In this document: in pieces, positions 28,060 to 36,703 of the stretch
Layout of the letters: each line of letters begins with the position of its first letter
Position numbering within the stretch: position 1 is the stretch's first letter
Assembly (NCBI GenBank): GCA_052034135.1
Contig: JBPOJC010000013.1
Span: 72,756 to 136,755, forward strand
Reading direction: 5' to 3'
Length of the DNA stretch: 64,000 nucleotides
Origin: JAGPKI01 sp052034135
Lineage (GTDB): Bacteria; Caldisericota; Caldisericia; UBA6126; JAGPKI01
The notes under the pieces: generated by a model
Told to the model about the DNA's origin: nothing
The model's database searches: none
Seen by the model: only the letters and a program-made list of their open reading frames with translations
Translations under genes and position numbers: made by a program

Positions 28060-28133
28060 GCGCCTATAGCTCAACTGGATAGAGCGACGGTCTACGGAAC
28101 CGTAGGTTGCAGGTTCAAATCCTGTTAGGCGCA
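28060..28133 (+). tRNA. tRNA-Arg (anticodon ACG)
   Basis: The cloverleaf folds fully. The acceptor GCGCCTA pairs with TAGGCGC (7 bp), the D stem is GCTC/GAGC and the anticodon stem is ACGGT/ACCGT around loop CTACGGA (anticodon ACG). The T stem is GCAGG/CCTGT with loop TTCAAAT. The discriminator is A at 28133, and CCA is not encoded. ACG (inosine-modified) reads CGN codons. Confidence 0.97.
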
Positions 28134-28141
28134 GACTTTAT

Positions 28142-28182
28142 AAACTACAAATATTTCTTGAATAAGATTTTGTAGTTTTTAT
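28142..28182 (+). terminator. Probable intrinsic terminator of tRNA-Arg(ACG)
   Basis: AAACTACAAA (28142-28151) pairs perfectly with TTTGTAGTTT (28169-28178) across a 17-nt loop and is followed by a short T run, starting 8 nt after the tRNA. The stem is AT-rich, so strength is uncertain. Confidence 0.55.
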
Positions 28183-28953
28183 CTCTAAACAATTAGAGGG
28201 AAAGAAGCAAATATTTATAAAAGACATTTTCAGTTTTAATAAATTACTGTTTAATTTTCTTAATTTTATTTGATAGCGTTATAACGAAGTTAAGCTTATT
28301 ACCATCAAATACATGCCTGCTTCTTTAGAAATTTTAGCAAGAAAAAAAGCTGTAATAACAAAATCTACAAGAACATAACTAATTTGTACTATTACCGAAA
28401 TTCATATTCAAAAGTTATTTAAGGCTTTCATAATGAAAGTCCCCTACCTTTTATTCCTATAAAGATATTTCTAAATCTTATTGAATTAAAAATGAAAATT
28501 AAAAGTGTTGTCTGTAATGTATAATTTACGGACATAAGATAAATTTTAATACTAATTTAATTAAAAAATATTTTTTTGATTTAATAAAAATTAATTTTTT
28601 AAAAGGTATGATAAATTAACTGTTTTTAATGAAGAAATCTTAAATTTGATAATAGAATCATAAACAAGGGCATATAATTTTATTAAGGTATAAAATTATA
28701 TTAAAGATAAATAACTTTTAAAATAGATATGTTTCTATGCTTGTTTTATTAGACAAATATTTTTACACGATTAATAAGAAATAATAAAATATTTCATAAC
28801 TTTTTCTAAATTCATTAAACTTATAGATATAAAAATCATGACTTACTGGATTATTTACCTTCGTCCTTAATTATTGAATGATTGATTATTTTTATTTATA
28901 AAATAAAGTATTTAGCGAAACAAAAAAATTTTATCTCAACATAAAGGAGGTAA
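28183..28953. other. Long gene-free AT-rich spacer
   Basis: About 770 nt hold no reading frame with a ribosome binding site, no tRNA and no riboswitch that I recognise. Apart from the promoter of the esterase near its right end, I see only AT-rich sequence with short homopolymers. An unrecognised small RNA cannot be excluded. Confidence 0.6.
28874..28902 (+). promoter_or_regulatory. Candidate promoter of the esterase gene
   Basis: TTGAAT (28874-28879) and TATAAA (28897-28902) are 17 nt apart, about 50 nt before the start codon. Confidence 0.45.
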
Positions 28954-28959
28954 ATGATT

Positions 28960-30558
28960 TTGAAAAAAATTCTCATATTACTTTTAATAATTTATATTAC
29001 AATTTTTAATATTCAATGTATAAACACCAATAAAGATGAAAAAATCACAGATCCGATAAAAATTGATACTGGTTTAATTTCAGGAATTTTACTCAATGAG
29101 AAAGAAAATATAAGGATTTATAGAGGAATACCTTATGCTTTCCCTCCTATCGGAGAAAATAGATGGAAACCACCTAAAGACCCAAAGCCTTGGGATGGAG
29201 TTAAAGAATGCATAAAATTTGGTCCAGTTTGTCCACAACCTAAATCTTCTTTAAGTACATTTGAAAGATCAAATAAATTTAGTGAAGATTGTTTATATTT
29301 AAATGTCTGGACACCAGCAAAATCTACTAATGATAAACTCCCTGTTATGGTTTGGATTCATGGTGGTATTTATTCAATTGGTTCTGGCTCTATGAGTATA
29401 TACGATGGAGAGAATCTTTGCAAAAAGGGTGTTGTAGTAGTAACTATAAATTATAGACTCGGACCTTTTGGATTTTTTGCTCATGAATCACTATCTGAGG
29501 AATCGGAACAAAAAGTTTCAGGTAATTATGGAATTCTGGATCAAATCTTTGCTTTAAAATGGATAAAAAAAAATATAAATGCATTTGGAGGAAATCCAGA
29601 AAATATAACAATATTTGGTGAATCTGCAGGTGCTGGTAGTGTAACCTGTTTACTTGTTTCACCACTTTCAAAAGGATTATTCCATAAAGCTATAGCACAA
29701 AGTGGATCATATTATTTAAAGTGCAGAGATTTAAAAAAACATACTAACAATTTAGAACCAATGGAAAAAGTTGGTGAAAAAATAACAAAGATGTTAAACT
29801 GTGATAAATCATTAGATGTTTTAAATTGTCTAAGATCTGTAACTGCAGAAAAATTATTAAATACAACTAATCCAGAATTGGAATTATTTGGTAATGGAAT
29901 AAAATTTGAGCCAGTAATTGATGGATATGTAATACCTGATATTCCTTCAGTTCTCTTTGAGAAAGGTTTATACAATAAAGTTCCATTTCTTACGGGAACA
30001 AATGCAGATGAAGGAACAATTCTTGCCCCAGACCTAGATGATATAAGTATTAATGGATATGAAGCATTTATTAAACTTACTTTTGGAGAGAAATATGAAG
30101 AAGATATTTTTAATTTCTTTCCAGCGAAAACAGACAAAGATGTGCCAAATGCATTGAATAAACTAATTACTGTCTCAGCCTTTGTTACTCCGGCAAGAGA
30201 AATAATAAGAGAAATATCCAAATCAGAAGATAATTGTTTTCTTTATCATTTTGTAAGAGTTCCGCTATTTTCAAAAAAAGCTAATCTTGGTTCATTTCAT
30301 GGTCTTGAGATACCATATGTATTCCAAAATCTTGGTGAACCTTTTACTGAAAAAGACAAAGAGATCTCAAGAATAATGAGTAAATATTGGGTAAATTTTG
30401 CAAGAAGTGGAGATCCAAATTCTAATGAATTATTTTTATGGGAAAAATATAATGAAACAGGTGACAAAAACATAGAAATAGGTGAGGTAATTAAGATAAA
30501 TGCTAACCTTTATAAAAATGAGTGCGATTTATTTGCTAAAATTTACAATGAATGGTAG
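28960..30558 (+). CDS. Secreted type B carboxylesterase
   Basis: This alpha/beta hydrolase of the carboxylesterase/cholinesterase family has IYRGIPYAFPPIGENRWKPP near residue 45, HGGIYSIGSGS for the oxyanion hole, and the nucleophile Ser in FGESAGAGSV near 221. The Glu is in NADEGTIL and the His in SFHGLEIPY. An N-terminal hydrophobic signal ends at a Cys (NIQC), a poor lipobox. I chose the TTG at 28960 because GGAGG (28946-28950) is 9 nt from it but only 3 nt from the ATG at 28954. The ATG reading would add two residues. Substrate unknown; it stands alone. Confidence 0.9.
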   Translation: MKKILILLLIIYITIFNIQCINTNKDEKITDPIKIDTGLISGILLNEKENIRIYRGIPYAFPPIGENRWKPPKDPKPWDGVKECIKFGPVCPQPKSSLSTFERSNKFSEDCLYLNVWTPAKSTNDKLPVMVWIHGGIYSIGSGSMSIYDGENLCKKGVVVVTINYRLGPFGFFAHESLSEESEQKVSGNYGILDQIFALKWIKKNINAFGGNPENITIFGESAGAGSVTCLLVSPLSKGLFHKAIAQSGSYYLKCRDLKKHTNNLEPMEKVGEKITKMLNCDKSLDVLNCLRSVTAEKLLNTTNPELELFGNGIKFEPVIDGYVIPDIPSVLFEKGLYNKVPFLTGTNADEGTILAPDLDDISINGYEAFIKLTFGEKYEEDIFNFFPAKTDKDVPNALNKLITVSAFVTPAREIIREISKSEDNCFLYHFVRVPLFSKKANLGSFHGLEIPYVFQNLGEPFTEKDKEISRIMSKYWVNFARSGDPNSNELFLWEKYNETGDKNIEIGEVIKINANLYKNECDLFAKIYNEW

Positions 30559-30699
30559 CTTTTAACAAGCAATAAAATTACTTTTTAATATCATAAATAT
30601 CGGAATATAGTAATTAATTTAGTTAATAAGCTTTACTTTTTCTCTAACTTTCTATAGAAATCTCAAAATTTTTTATAAAGCATTTCCGCTAAAGTCAGA

Positions 30700-31185
30700 C
30701 TAACCTTCAATTAAATATTTTTCATAGTCCTTTACCTTAGGTGGTTTCTTGCCTTTAGCAGGGATAATCGTGAAACCTTCTTTTTCTAAATGCTTTGCTT
30801 GAGCATCAACACCACCAGGATATTTTTCGTTTAATTCTCCACCTGTTTTTAATGTCCTCCAGTAAGGTATGGGTTTCTTTTTTATTCCTTTCTCTACCTC
30901 CTCTTCTGCAGCATTTGCAGAAATCCAGGCAAATATTCCAGTAGTAAGAGGACAGCCAATTGTTGCATTGTGTTTTTTTGCAAGGATTTTTCTAACTTCA
31001 CTAATAGTCAAAAGTTTCCCCTTCGGAACACTTGCCATAATTTCATAAACCTCTTCTGGAGCAGGGATAACAAATGTACCTTCTCCCCATCTTTTGCTCA
31101 TACTCTCAGTTATCTCAGAAACTTTAGGTAACCCGTTACTTTCATGTAATTTCTCAATCCAGGATTTATGATTTTTTTTGTCCAT
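30700..31185 (-). CDS. MGMT-fold alkyltransferase-like DNA-binding protein without the active-site Cys
   Basis: The 161-aa protein contains the DNA-binding winged helix of O6-alkylguanine transferases (VYEIMASVPKGKLLTISEVRKIL near residue 45). The catalytic PCHR region is replaced by IGCPLTTGIFAW, so alkyl transfer in the usual way is not expected. Later segments such as YWRTLKTGGELNEKYPGG match the analogous wing region. Alkyltransferase-like proteins flag alkylated bases for excision repair; the uvrA gene in this window would be a partner in that model. It is divergent from the DUF4097-like gene. Confidence 0.7.
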   Translation of the reverse strand: MDKKNHKSWIEKLHESNGLPKVSEITESMSKRWGEGTFVIPAPEEVYEIMASVPKGKLLTISEVRKILAKKHNATIGCPLTTGIFAWISANAAEEEVEKGIKKKPIPYWRTLKTGGELNEKYPGGVDAQAKHLEKEGFTIIPAKGKKPPKVKDYEKYLIEG

Positions 31186-31227
31186 ACTAATCTCCCTTCT
31201 TTTTGCTTTAAGATTTCAAAACAATTC

Positions 31228-31260
31228 AATTTTACCATTTAAAAGTGATATGGTAAAATT
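31228..31260. promoter_or_regulatory. 11-bp perfect inverted repeat between divergent genes
   Basis: AATTTTACCAT (31228-31238) and ATGGTAAAATT (31250-31260) form a perfect inverted repeat with an 11-nt gap. It lies 43 nt from the alkyltransferase-like start and 42 nt from the opposite gene. Its central place in a divergent spacer suggests an operator for both genes; no T run makes it look like a terminator. Confidence 0.45.
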
Positions 31261-31301
31261 ATTAAAACCTTTTTATAAAAATAATAAAAAAGGAGATTAA
31301 T

Positions 31302-32240
31302 ATGAGAAAGACAAATAAATCATCTCTAATAGCTACTTTCCTTACGCTTTTTATTATTCCTTTATCAGTCAACAACTTTTCATTAAGTTGTAAACCTGAT
31401 CTTAATAAAAGCGTAGAAGATGAATTTCAAAAAACAATCTCCATTTCAGCTCCACTTGAATTAGAAATAAACATTTCACAGGGTAATATAAATATAACAA
31501 GAGGTAATGATAAAGAATTAAAAATAAATTCAAAATATAAAGTATTAGGAACAAAAGAAGAAGAGCTAAAAATCATAGCCGAGAACATAAAAAAAGATCC
31601 TCCAATTGATATAAAGAGTAATAAAATAAAAATAGGAAATTTAAAGAAATATAATATTGATGGATGGTTTTCCGAAGAAAAGGTTATTATGGACTTGGAT
31701 ATATACGCTCCTGCGGAAACTACTGTTATTGCTGAAACAGGTCTTGGAAACATCAATATAACAAGCCTTGGAAGTAATGTGAAAGCAATAACTGGTTCAG
31801 GTAGCATAAAAATAGAAAATGCTAAATCTGCTAATGCTAAAACTGGAAGTGGTTACGTTAAAATCGTAGTAATAGCCAATGATGTTAATGTAATAGCAGG
31901 AAAAGGCACTATTGAGCTTGCAATGCTTAACGGAAATATAAATGCAAAGACGGGCTACGGTGACATTACTATAAATTCCACAATTAACGAAGGAAAAAAA
32001 TGGATTTTAGATAGCGGAATAGGAGATGTTGAATTAAAGCTTTCTCCTGGATCTACTTTTTCTTTTTCTTGTCTAACGGGTCTTGGAAAGGTTGATTTTA
32101 AAATTAAAGGCGAAATAACTGAAAAAACAGAAAAAAAAGTGGAAGGGAAAGTTGGAACAAATCCAACTTCTTCATTAAGTATAAAAGTAGGTAAAGGAGA
32201 TATAATGATCGAAGAATCAATTGTTTCAATTAGTATATGA
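31302..32240 (+). CDS. Secreted DUF4097-like beta-helix (putative adhesin) protein
   Basis: The 312-aa protein has an N-terminal hydrophobic signal (about residues 10-30) ending near a Cys (SLSC), so it may be a lipoprotein. The rest is a series of short Gly/Asn-rich beta strands (GNINITSLGSNVKAITGSGS and similar), the pattern of DUF4097/DUF2807-type right-handed beta-helices. These are often annotated as putative adhesins; their molecular role is unclear. An AAAGGAGA ribosome binding site precedes the ATG. It is probably single-gene. Confidence 0.7.
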   Translation: MRKTNKSSLIATFLTLFIIPLSVNNFSLSCKPDLNKSVEDEFQKTISISAPLELEINISQGNINITRGNDKELKINSKYKVLGTKEEELKIIAENIKKDPPIDIKSNKIKIGNLKKYNIDGWFSEEKVIMDLDIYAPAETTVIAETGLGNINITSLGSNVKAITGSGSIKIENAKSANAKTGSGYVKIVVIANDVNVIAGKGTIELAMLNGNINAKTGYGDITINSTINEGKKWILDSGIGDVELKLSPGSTFSFSCLTGLGKVDFKIKGEITEKTEKKVEGKVGTNPTSSLSIKVGKGDIMIEESIVSISI

Positions 32241-32411
32241 TATTAATCAAAAAAACTAAAAGAAGCATCATTCTTATACATCAAAAAATTGTGTTTTTGG
32301 AAATAAAAAGTGTTTACATAGCAATAAAGCAAAGTTTATGCTGAAATACCAAAAGTATTGAGAATAACTTATTAAACCAGCACCTGTCTAAAGAAAGTAA
32401 CTAAAATATAA

Positions 32412-32831
32412 TTAAAAAGCTAATAAGTTTAAACCTATATCTTCATTTCTTTCGCGATAGATTTCTCCATCAAAAATATCTATTACTGCTTCCAATGTAC
32501 CACTAATGATAGCGCTATTTAAGTGTCCTCCGATTACTTTGAATTCGTCATTTGCAAGGTTTACATGAAGGTGCAAGTAAATTTCTCCATTCATTACAGA
32601 CACATTCCCAAGTAAACTAGTAATTTCATGGTTACCCACTATTTTCTCAGTTTTGTAAACCTTATTTGATACATCGTAAACACCAATTTCAGCATTATCT
32701 GTTGCACCAATACCCGAGATTATTCCTGCTTTAATATTATTGTCATTACAAATTTGTTTTATAGAGCTTACTATTTCTTCTCCACGATCAACTCTAAATA
32801 TAATTTTGTTTGCTATTCTTTTATAAATCAT
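32412..32831 (-). CDS. PPC/DUF296-domain protein
   Basis: The 139-aa protein is a single PPC (DUF296) domain. The conserved ISGIGATDNAEIGVYD segment is near residue 40, and the metal-binding His trio is in YLHLHVNLANDEFKVIGGHL near residues 86-105. Family members form trimers with bound zinc; plant homologues are fused to AT-hooks, while bacterial ones lack a proven function. It is the last gene of the large minus-strand dicarboxylate operon, 3 nt after malic enzyme, so a regulatory or metabolite-binding role there is conceivable. Confidence 0.85.
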   Translation of the reverse strand: MIYKRIANKIIFRVDRGEEIVSSIKQICNDNNIKAGIISGIGATDNAEIGVYDVSNKVYKTEKIVGNHEITSLLGNVSVMNGEIYLHLHVNLANDEFKVIGGHLNSAIISGTLEAVIDIFDGEIYRERNEDIGLNLLAF

Positions 32832-32834
32832 TCC

Positions 32835-34289
32835 TTAAGAAACCTCTTTGATTGCGTACTCAAGAGCTTCATCAATTAAACTTTGTGGTGGTTTCTTTAT
32901 AAAACCACTTTCCATAAGAAAGTTTGTTAAATTTCTTGAATAATCTATATCTTCTTTTGCCCTATTATATGCTTCATCCCAACTCATATTAACCCTTGCA
33001 ACTCCATCAGCTATAGCCTGAGTTGCTACATCTGCTGCTTCATTTGGAAATACTCCTGCTTCTTCCATTGTTGGAAGAATATTATCTAGATTAATTCCAC
33101 GTTTCTCTGCAAAATTAGCAAGTGATTTTGCAGCAGCTATTGCCATATTATCAGTTATTTTGCTTGCTCTAACAAGAAGAGCTCCCTTTAAAATTCCTGG
33201 GAAACCTAAAGAATTATTAACTTGATTAGGGAAATCGCCTCTTCCTGTACCAATTATATATGCTCCGGCTTTCTTTGCTTCATATGGGTATATTTCTGGT
33301 ACAGGGTTTGCACAGGCAAATATTATAGGTTTATCATTCATTGCTTTAATCCATTCTGGTTTAACAACTCCCGGTCCGGGCTTTGAAAGAGAAATCAAAA
33401 CGTCAGCACCTTTAATTGCTTCTTCAATCGTTTCAATTTTATTAGGATTTGTATTTTTGCAAATATCCCATTTTCTATAAAATCTTTTGTCTTCTTCTAT
33501 GTCTCTCCTCCCGCTATGAAGAGCACCCTTTGAGTCAAACATAATAGCTTTTTTAGGATCAGCGCCAGCAGCCAGATTCAATCTTAAGCATGTTGTGTTA
33601 GATGATCCTGCACCAAAATATACAATTCTTACATCTTCTAATTTTTTATTAGCGAGCTTTAAAGAATTAAGTAGTCCAGCTAAAGTGACACAAGCAGTAC
33701 CCTGCTGATCGTCATGCCAAACTGGTATTTCGCATTCTTCTCTTAATACATCAAGCACTTTATAGCAGTTAGGTTGAGATATATCTTCAAGATTTACTGC
33801 TCCAAAACTATATTGAACTCTTTTAACAAATTCAATTATTTTGTCAGGATCATTCTCACCCTTTTCATTTTTACTATCAATACATAAAGCAACTGCATCC
33901 ACTCCACCAAGGTATTTCATAAGAAGTGCTTTACCTTCCATAACTCCAAGCCCACCAGGAGGAGTAACATCTCCATCTCCAAGCACTCGAGTTGAGTCAC
34001 TCACTACAGCAACAAGATTTCCTCTGTTTGATAAAGTAAATGATTCAAGATTATTATCTCTTATTGTTGTAGAGACTATAGATACTCCAGGGGTATACCA
34101 GACATTAAACCAGTTAAACCCATAAAGTGATACTTTTGGAATAGTTTGAACTTTACCACCATAAAATCGGTGGGTGCTATCCGCCAACTTCTTATAAAAA
34201 ATAGTTTGAGCTTTTGCGATCTGTTCATCTGTAAAGTTATCAGGAAAACATTTGCTAAGATTGCTTAAATCCGGATTAATTTTTTCCAT
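32835..34289 (-). CDS. Malic enzyme (malate oxidoreductase, decarboxylating)
   Basis: The 484-aa protein converts malate to pyruvate and CO2 with NAD(P)+, or the reverse. Key motifs are YTPGVS near residue 63, a variant of VLGLGN reading RVLGDGDVTPPGGLGVMEGKA near 106, and the metal/substrate site WHDDQQGTA near 196. The Rossmann GAGSSNTTC is near 231 and ACANPVPEI near 308. The short form resembles bacterial and archaeal malic enzymes. It lies 29 nt after the flavoprotein subunit of the fumarate reductase and closes the malate-fumarate-succinate route encoded by the operon. Confidence 0.93.
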   Translation of the reverse strand: MEKINPDLSNLSKCFPDNFTDEQIAKAQTIFYKKLADSTHRFYGGKVQTIPKVSLYGFNWFNVWYTPGVSIVSTTIRDNNLESFTLSNRGNLVAVVSDSTRVLGDGDVTPPGGLGVMEGKALLMKYLGGVDAVALCIDSKNEKGENDPDKIIEFVKRVQYSFGAVNLEDISQPNCYKVLDVLREECEIPVWHDDQQGTACVTLAGLLNSLKLANKKLEDVRIVYFGAGSSNTTCLRLNLAAGADPKKAIMFDSKGALHSGRRDIEEDKRFYRKWDICKNTNPNKIETIEEAIKGADVLISLSKPGPGVVKPEWIKAMNDKPIIFACANPVPEIYPYEAKKAGAYIIGTGRGDFPNQVNNSLGFPGILKGALLVRASKITDNMAIAAAKSLANFAEKRGINLDNILPTMEEAGVFPNEAADVATQAIADGVARVNMSWDEAYNRAKEDIDYSRNLTNFLMESGFIKKPPQSLIDEALEYAIKEVS

Positions 34290-34318
34290 TTTTACCTCCT
34301 AAAATATTTAAATAAAAA

Positions 34319-36007
34319 TTATAACCCTGCTGGCATAAATGGATCAAAATCTTTATTATGCTCTTTAAGCAGGTCGATATTTCTATATTCAGGTAATAAG
34401 ATTGGAGAGATTTTTTTTGAATCTATGCTTTCTTTTTTAAGCTCCTCTTCATAAGCCCAAACGTGATCAATGTTCAGTTTGCCTTTTAAATCTGTCTCCT
34501 TCGCTAATCTTGCTGCTTCAATTCCTGCTCTTCTTCCAAAAACATTATAATCAAGAACAGAATTACCCATTAACCTATTTCTACCATGAACTCCTCCAGA
34601 ACATTCTCCAGCTGTTAAAAGATTAGGAAGATTAGTTCTTGTCCATTCATCAATTTCTATTCCGCCATTTTGATAATGAAGTGTAGGATAGACAAGCATA
34701 GGCTCTTTTCTAATATCTATACCAAACCTCTGATATTGCCTTACCATAGCAGGGAAAGCCTTTTCAAGCGTTCCAGGACCCCTCAAGATTTCAATTATAG
34801 GCGAATCAAGCCATATTCCAACATAGCCATCAGGTGTAACTATACCCTTTCCGTCACTACACTCTTTAATAAATGCCGAGGATTCAACATCTCTTGGCTC
34901 TAAAGGAAATACAAACAATTCTCCATCCTTATTAAGTGGTTGGCCACCAAAACTACGTATTTTTTCCGTTACCAAAAAGCCTAAAATTTGCTTAGGGTAA
35001 ATTGAACCTGTCGGATGATACTGAACTGAATCCATATAAATTATTTTGGCTCCTGCTCTATAAGCCATTACCACACCATCCATTGTAGCTCCGTAATGAT
35101 TTGTAGTTTGATATCCTTTAATGTGCAATCTCCCAAAGCCACCCGTTGTCATAATGGTAACTTTTGCTTTTACCACTGTATATTCACCAGTTTCCATATT
35201 AAACAATATTGCACCAGCTATTTTACCTTCATCATCTTTTATTAGTTCCACGGCAGGTGAATATTCCAAAATTTCTATTCCTTCAGGATGATTTCTCACT
35301 TCATCTCTAAGAACTCGCATTATTTCTGCGCCAGTATAATCTTTACAACAGAGCATTCTCCTCCTTGAAGCACCACCACCTGAATCTGTTTGGGGATTTC
35401 CATCAGGCAATTTATCCCACATAACCCCAAGGTCCTCGAGAAACTTTACAATAAATGGGGCTTCTTTTGTTAATGCTTTTACAAGTTCTGGCTTATTGTC
35501 AAAGTGACCGCCTCCAATGGCATCAAGATAATGTATTAACGGAGAATCAGAAGGATTAATAGCTGCCTGCATTCCTCCTTGAGACATCATGGAGTTAGAA
35601 TCTCCTATACGTAATTTATTAGAAATAATAACCTTAGCACCATTTTTATAAGCCCACAAGGCTGCCTGACAACCTGCGCCACCACCACCTATTACTAAAA
35701 CATCTGTTTCATAATCTACTGGATCAATAGAAAAATTGCGCGGCAATCTCGTATGACTTTCAAGGATATCCACCACTTCCGAAGTTAAATTTTCCCCCTT
35801 ATTAGGACCAATTCTTATTATTTTTCTTGCATCTGGACTATAATCTGGGTGATAAGTTGAAAGAACCTTTTCCCTCTCCTCAGCACTCATAGGTTTTAAA
35901 AAGTTTTGTAAGCCCTTTTTAGCATATTCTACCCTCTTGGGGCGAGTTTCTTCAACTTTTTTTAATGATTCAAGCATATAATCCGGGTATCCCACTTTTT
36001 CCTCCAT
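34319..36007 (-). CDS. frdA: Fumarate reductase/succinate dehydrogenase flavoprotein subunit, non-covalent FAD type
   Basis: The 562-aa protein has an FAD-binding GGGGAGCQAALWA near residue 109 and typical catalytic and C-terminal regions (LHYQNGGIEID, GGVHGRNRLMGNSVLDYNVFGRRAG). In classical FrdA/SdhA the FAD is covalently held by a His in SHTVAAxGG; here the same site reads SNSMMSQGG, so the flavin is probably non-covalent. That feature is shared with soluble fumarate reductases and the thiol:fumarate reductase of methanogens. About 60 extra residues precede the FAD domain. No membrane anchor subunit is encoded, and hdr genes follow the FrdB subunit instead. Confidence 0.92.
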   Translation of the reverse strand: MEEKVGYPDYMLESLKKVEETRPKRVEYAKKGLQNFLKPMSAEEREKVLSTYHPDYSPDARKIIRIGPNKGENLTSEVVDILESHTRLPRNFSIDPVDYETDVLVIGGGGAGCQAALWAYKNGAKVIISNKLRIGDSNSMMSQGGMQAAINPSDSPLIHYLDAIGGGHFDNKPELVKALTKEAPFIVKFLEDLGVMWDKLPDGNPQTDSGGGASRRRMLCCKDYTGAEIMRVLRDEVRNHPEGIEILEYSPAVELIKDDEGKIAGAILFNMETGEYTVVKAKVTIMTTGGFGRLHIKGYQTTNHYGATMDGVVMAYRAGAKIIYMDSVQYHPTGSIYPKQILGFLVTEKIRSFGGQPLNKDGELFVFPLEPRDVESSAFIKECSDGKGIVTPDGYVGIWLDSPIIEILRGPGTLEKAFPAMVRQYQRFGIDIRKEPMLVYPTLHYQNGGIEIDEWTRTNLPNLLTAGECSGGVHGRNRLMGNSVLDYNVFGRRAGIEAARLAKETDLKGKLNIDHVWAYEEELKKESIDSKKISPILLPEYRNIDLLKEHNKDFDPFMPAGL

Positions 36008-36703
36008 TTATGTTATATCAAAATTGAGATCTCTCTCAAAATATTTCTTCTTTAAATCCTCTTTGGGCATATTTGCTAATTCCTTATATCCCTCTTCGAA
36101 TTTACCATCTTCTATCTCTTTAAGCCTTGTCTCAACAAATTTACCTTTTTTAGACAAATATTTCCCATAAATTCTTCTTGCAAGAAGTGCAACATTAAAC
36201 TGTGTTATTTCTGCTGGACATCTTGCAGCACAAAGCCCACAAGCAAGGCAATCAAACGATAATTCAGAAACTTTTTCTATATCTCCCTTTATTACTGCTT
36301 GAACATAATCCATTACTTGAATATCCTGCGGACAAATCTTTGTGCATGTATTACAAGAAAGACATTTAAAAGTTTCAGGATAATATTCTAAAAAAACCTG
36401 AGGATCAGGCTCTAATTGGTCTAAGTTGTATATTGCTTTTGGATTTGGTACATAAGGTATCTGAACAATCTGCATATTTTCCTGCACTACTGTTTGGCAT
36501 CCAAGTCCACCATGAAGTTTATAATCTTCAGGGAGCCTGTATATTGTAGCACATGCACCACAAAAACCTTCTCTGCATCCAACTCCTTTCTTAAGTTTAA
36601 ATCCTGCATATTCCATTGCCGTAATGATTGTTGAGCTTTCAGGAACATAATACTTTTTACTTAGAATGTAAATTGGTATTTTTTTTAAATTTATCTGTTC
36701 CAT
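36008..36703 (-). CDS. frdB: Fumarate reductase iron-sulfur subunit
   Basis: The 231-aa protein has a plant-type [2Fe-2S] domain with C43, C48, C51 (CREGFCGAC) and C69. Two ferredoxin-like [4Fe-4S] motifs follow: CLSCNTCTKICP (114-124) and CLACGLCAARCP (152-162). Classical FrdB/SdhB has a [3Fe-4S] centre with one Cys missing; here both sites have four Cys, as in TfrB-type subunits. It lies directly between hdrB and frdA with 0-1 nt spacing. It probably wires HdrB to FrdA. Confidence 0.92.
   Translation of the reverse strand: MEQINLKKIPIYILSKKYYVPESSTIITAMEYAGFKLKKGVGCREGFCGACATIYRLPEDYKLHGGLGCQTVVQENMQIVQIPYVPNPKAIYNLDQLEPDPQVFLEYYPETFKCLSCNTCTKICPQDIQVMDYVQAVIKGDIEKVSELSFDCLACGLCAARCPAEITQFNVALLARRIYGKYLSKKGKFVETRLKEIEDGKFEEGYKELANMPKEDLKKKYFERDLNFDIT

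Noticed and set aside
28183..28873. Riboswitch, tmRNA or CRISPR in the long AT-rich spacer
   Set aside because: I found no regular direct repeats, no tmRNA tag or acceptor stem and no known riboswitch core.
29712..30221. A 169-codon minus-strand frame opposite the esterase
   Set aside because: It is antisense to well-conserved esterase coding sequence, with a composition typical of shadow frames.
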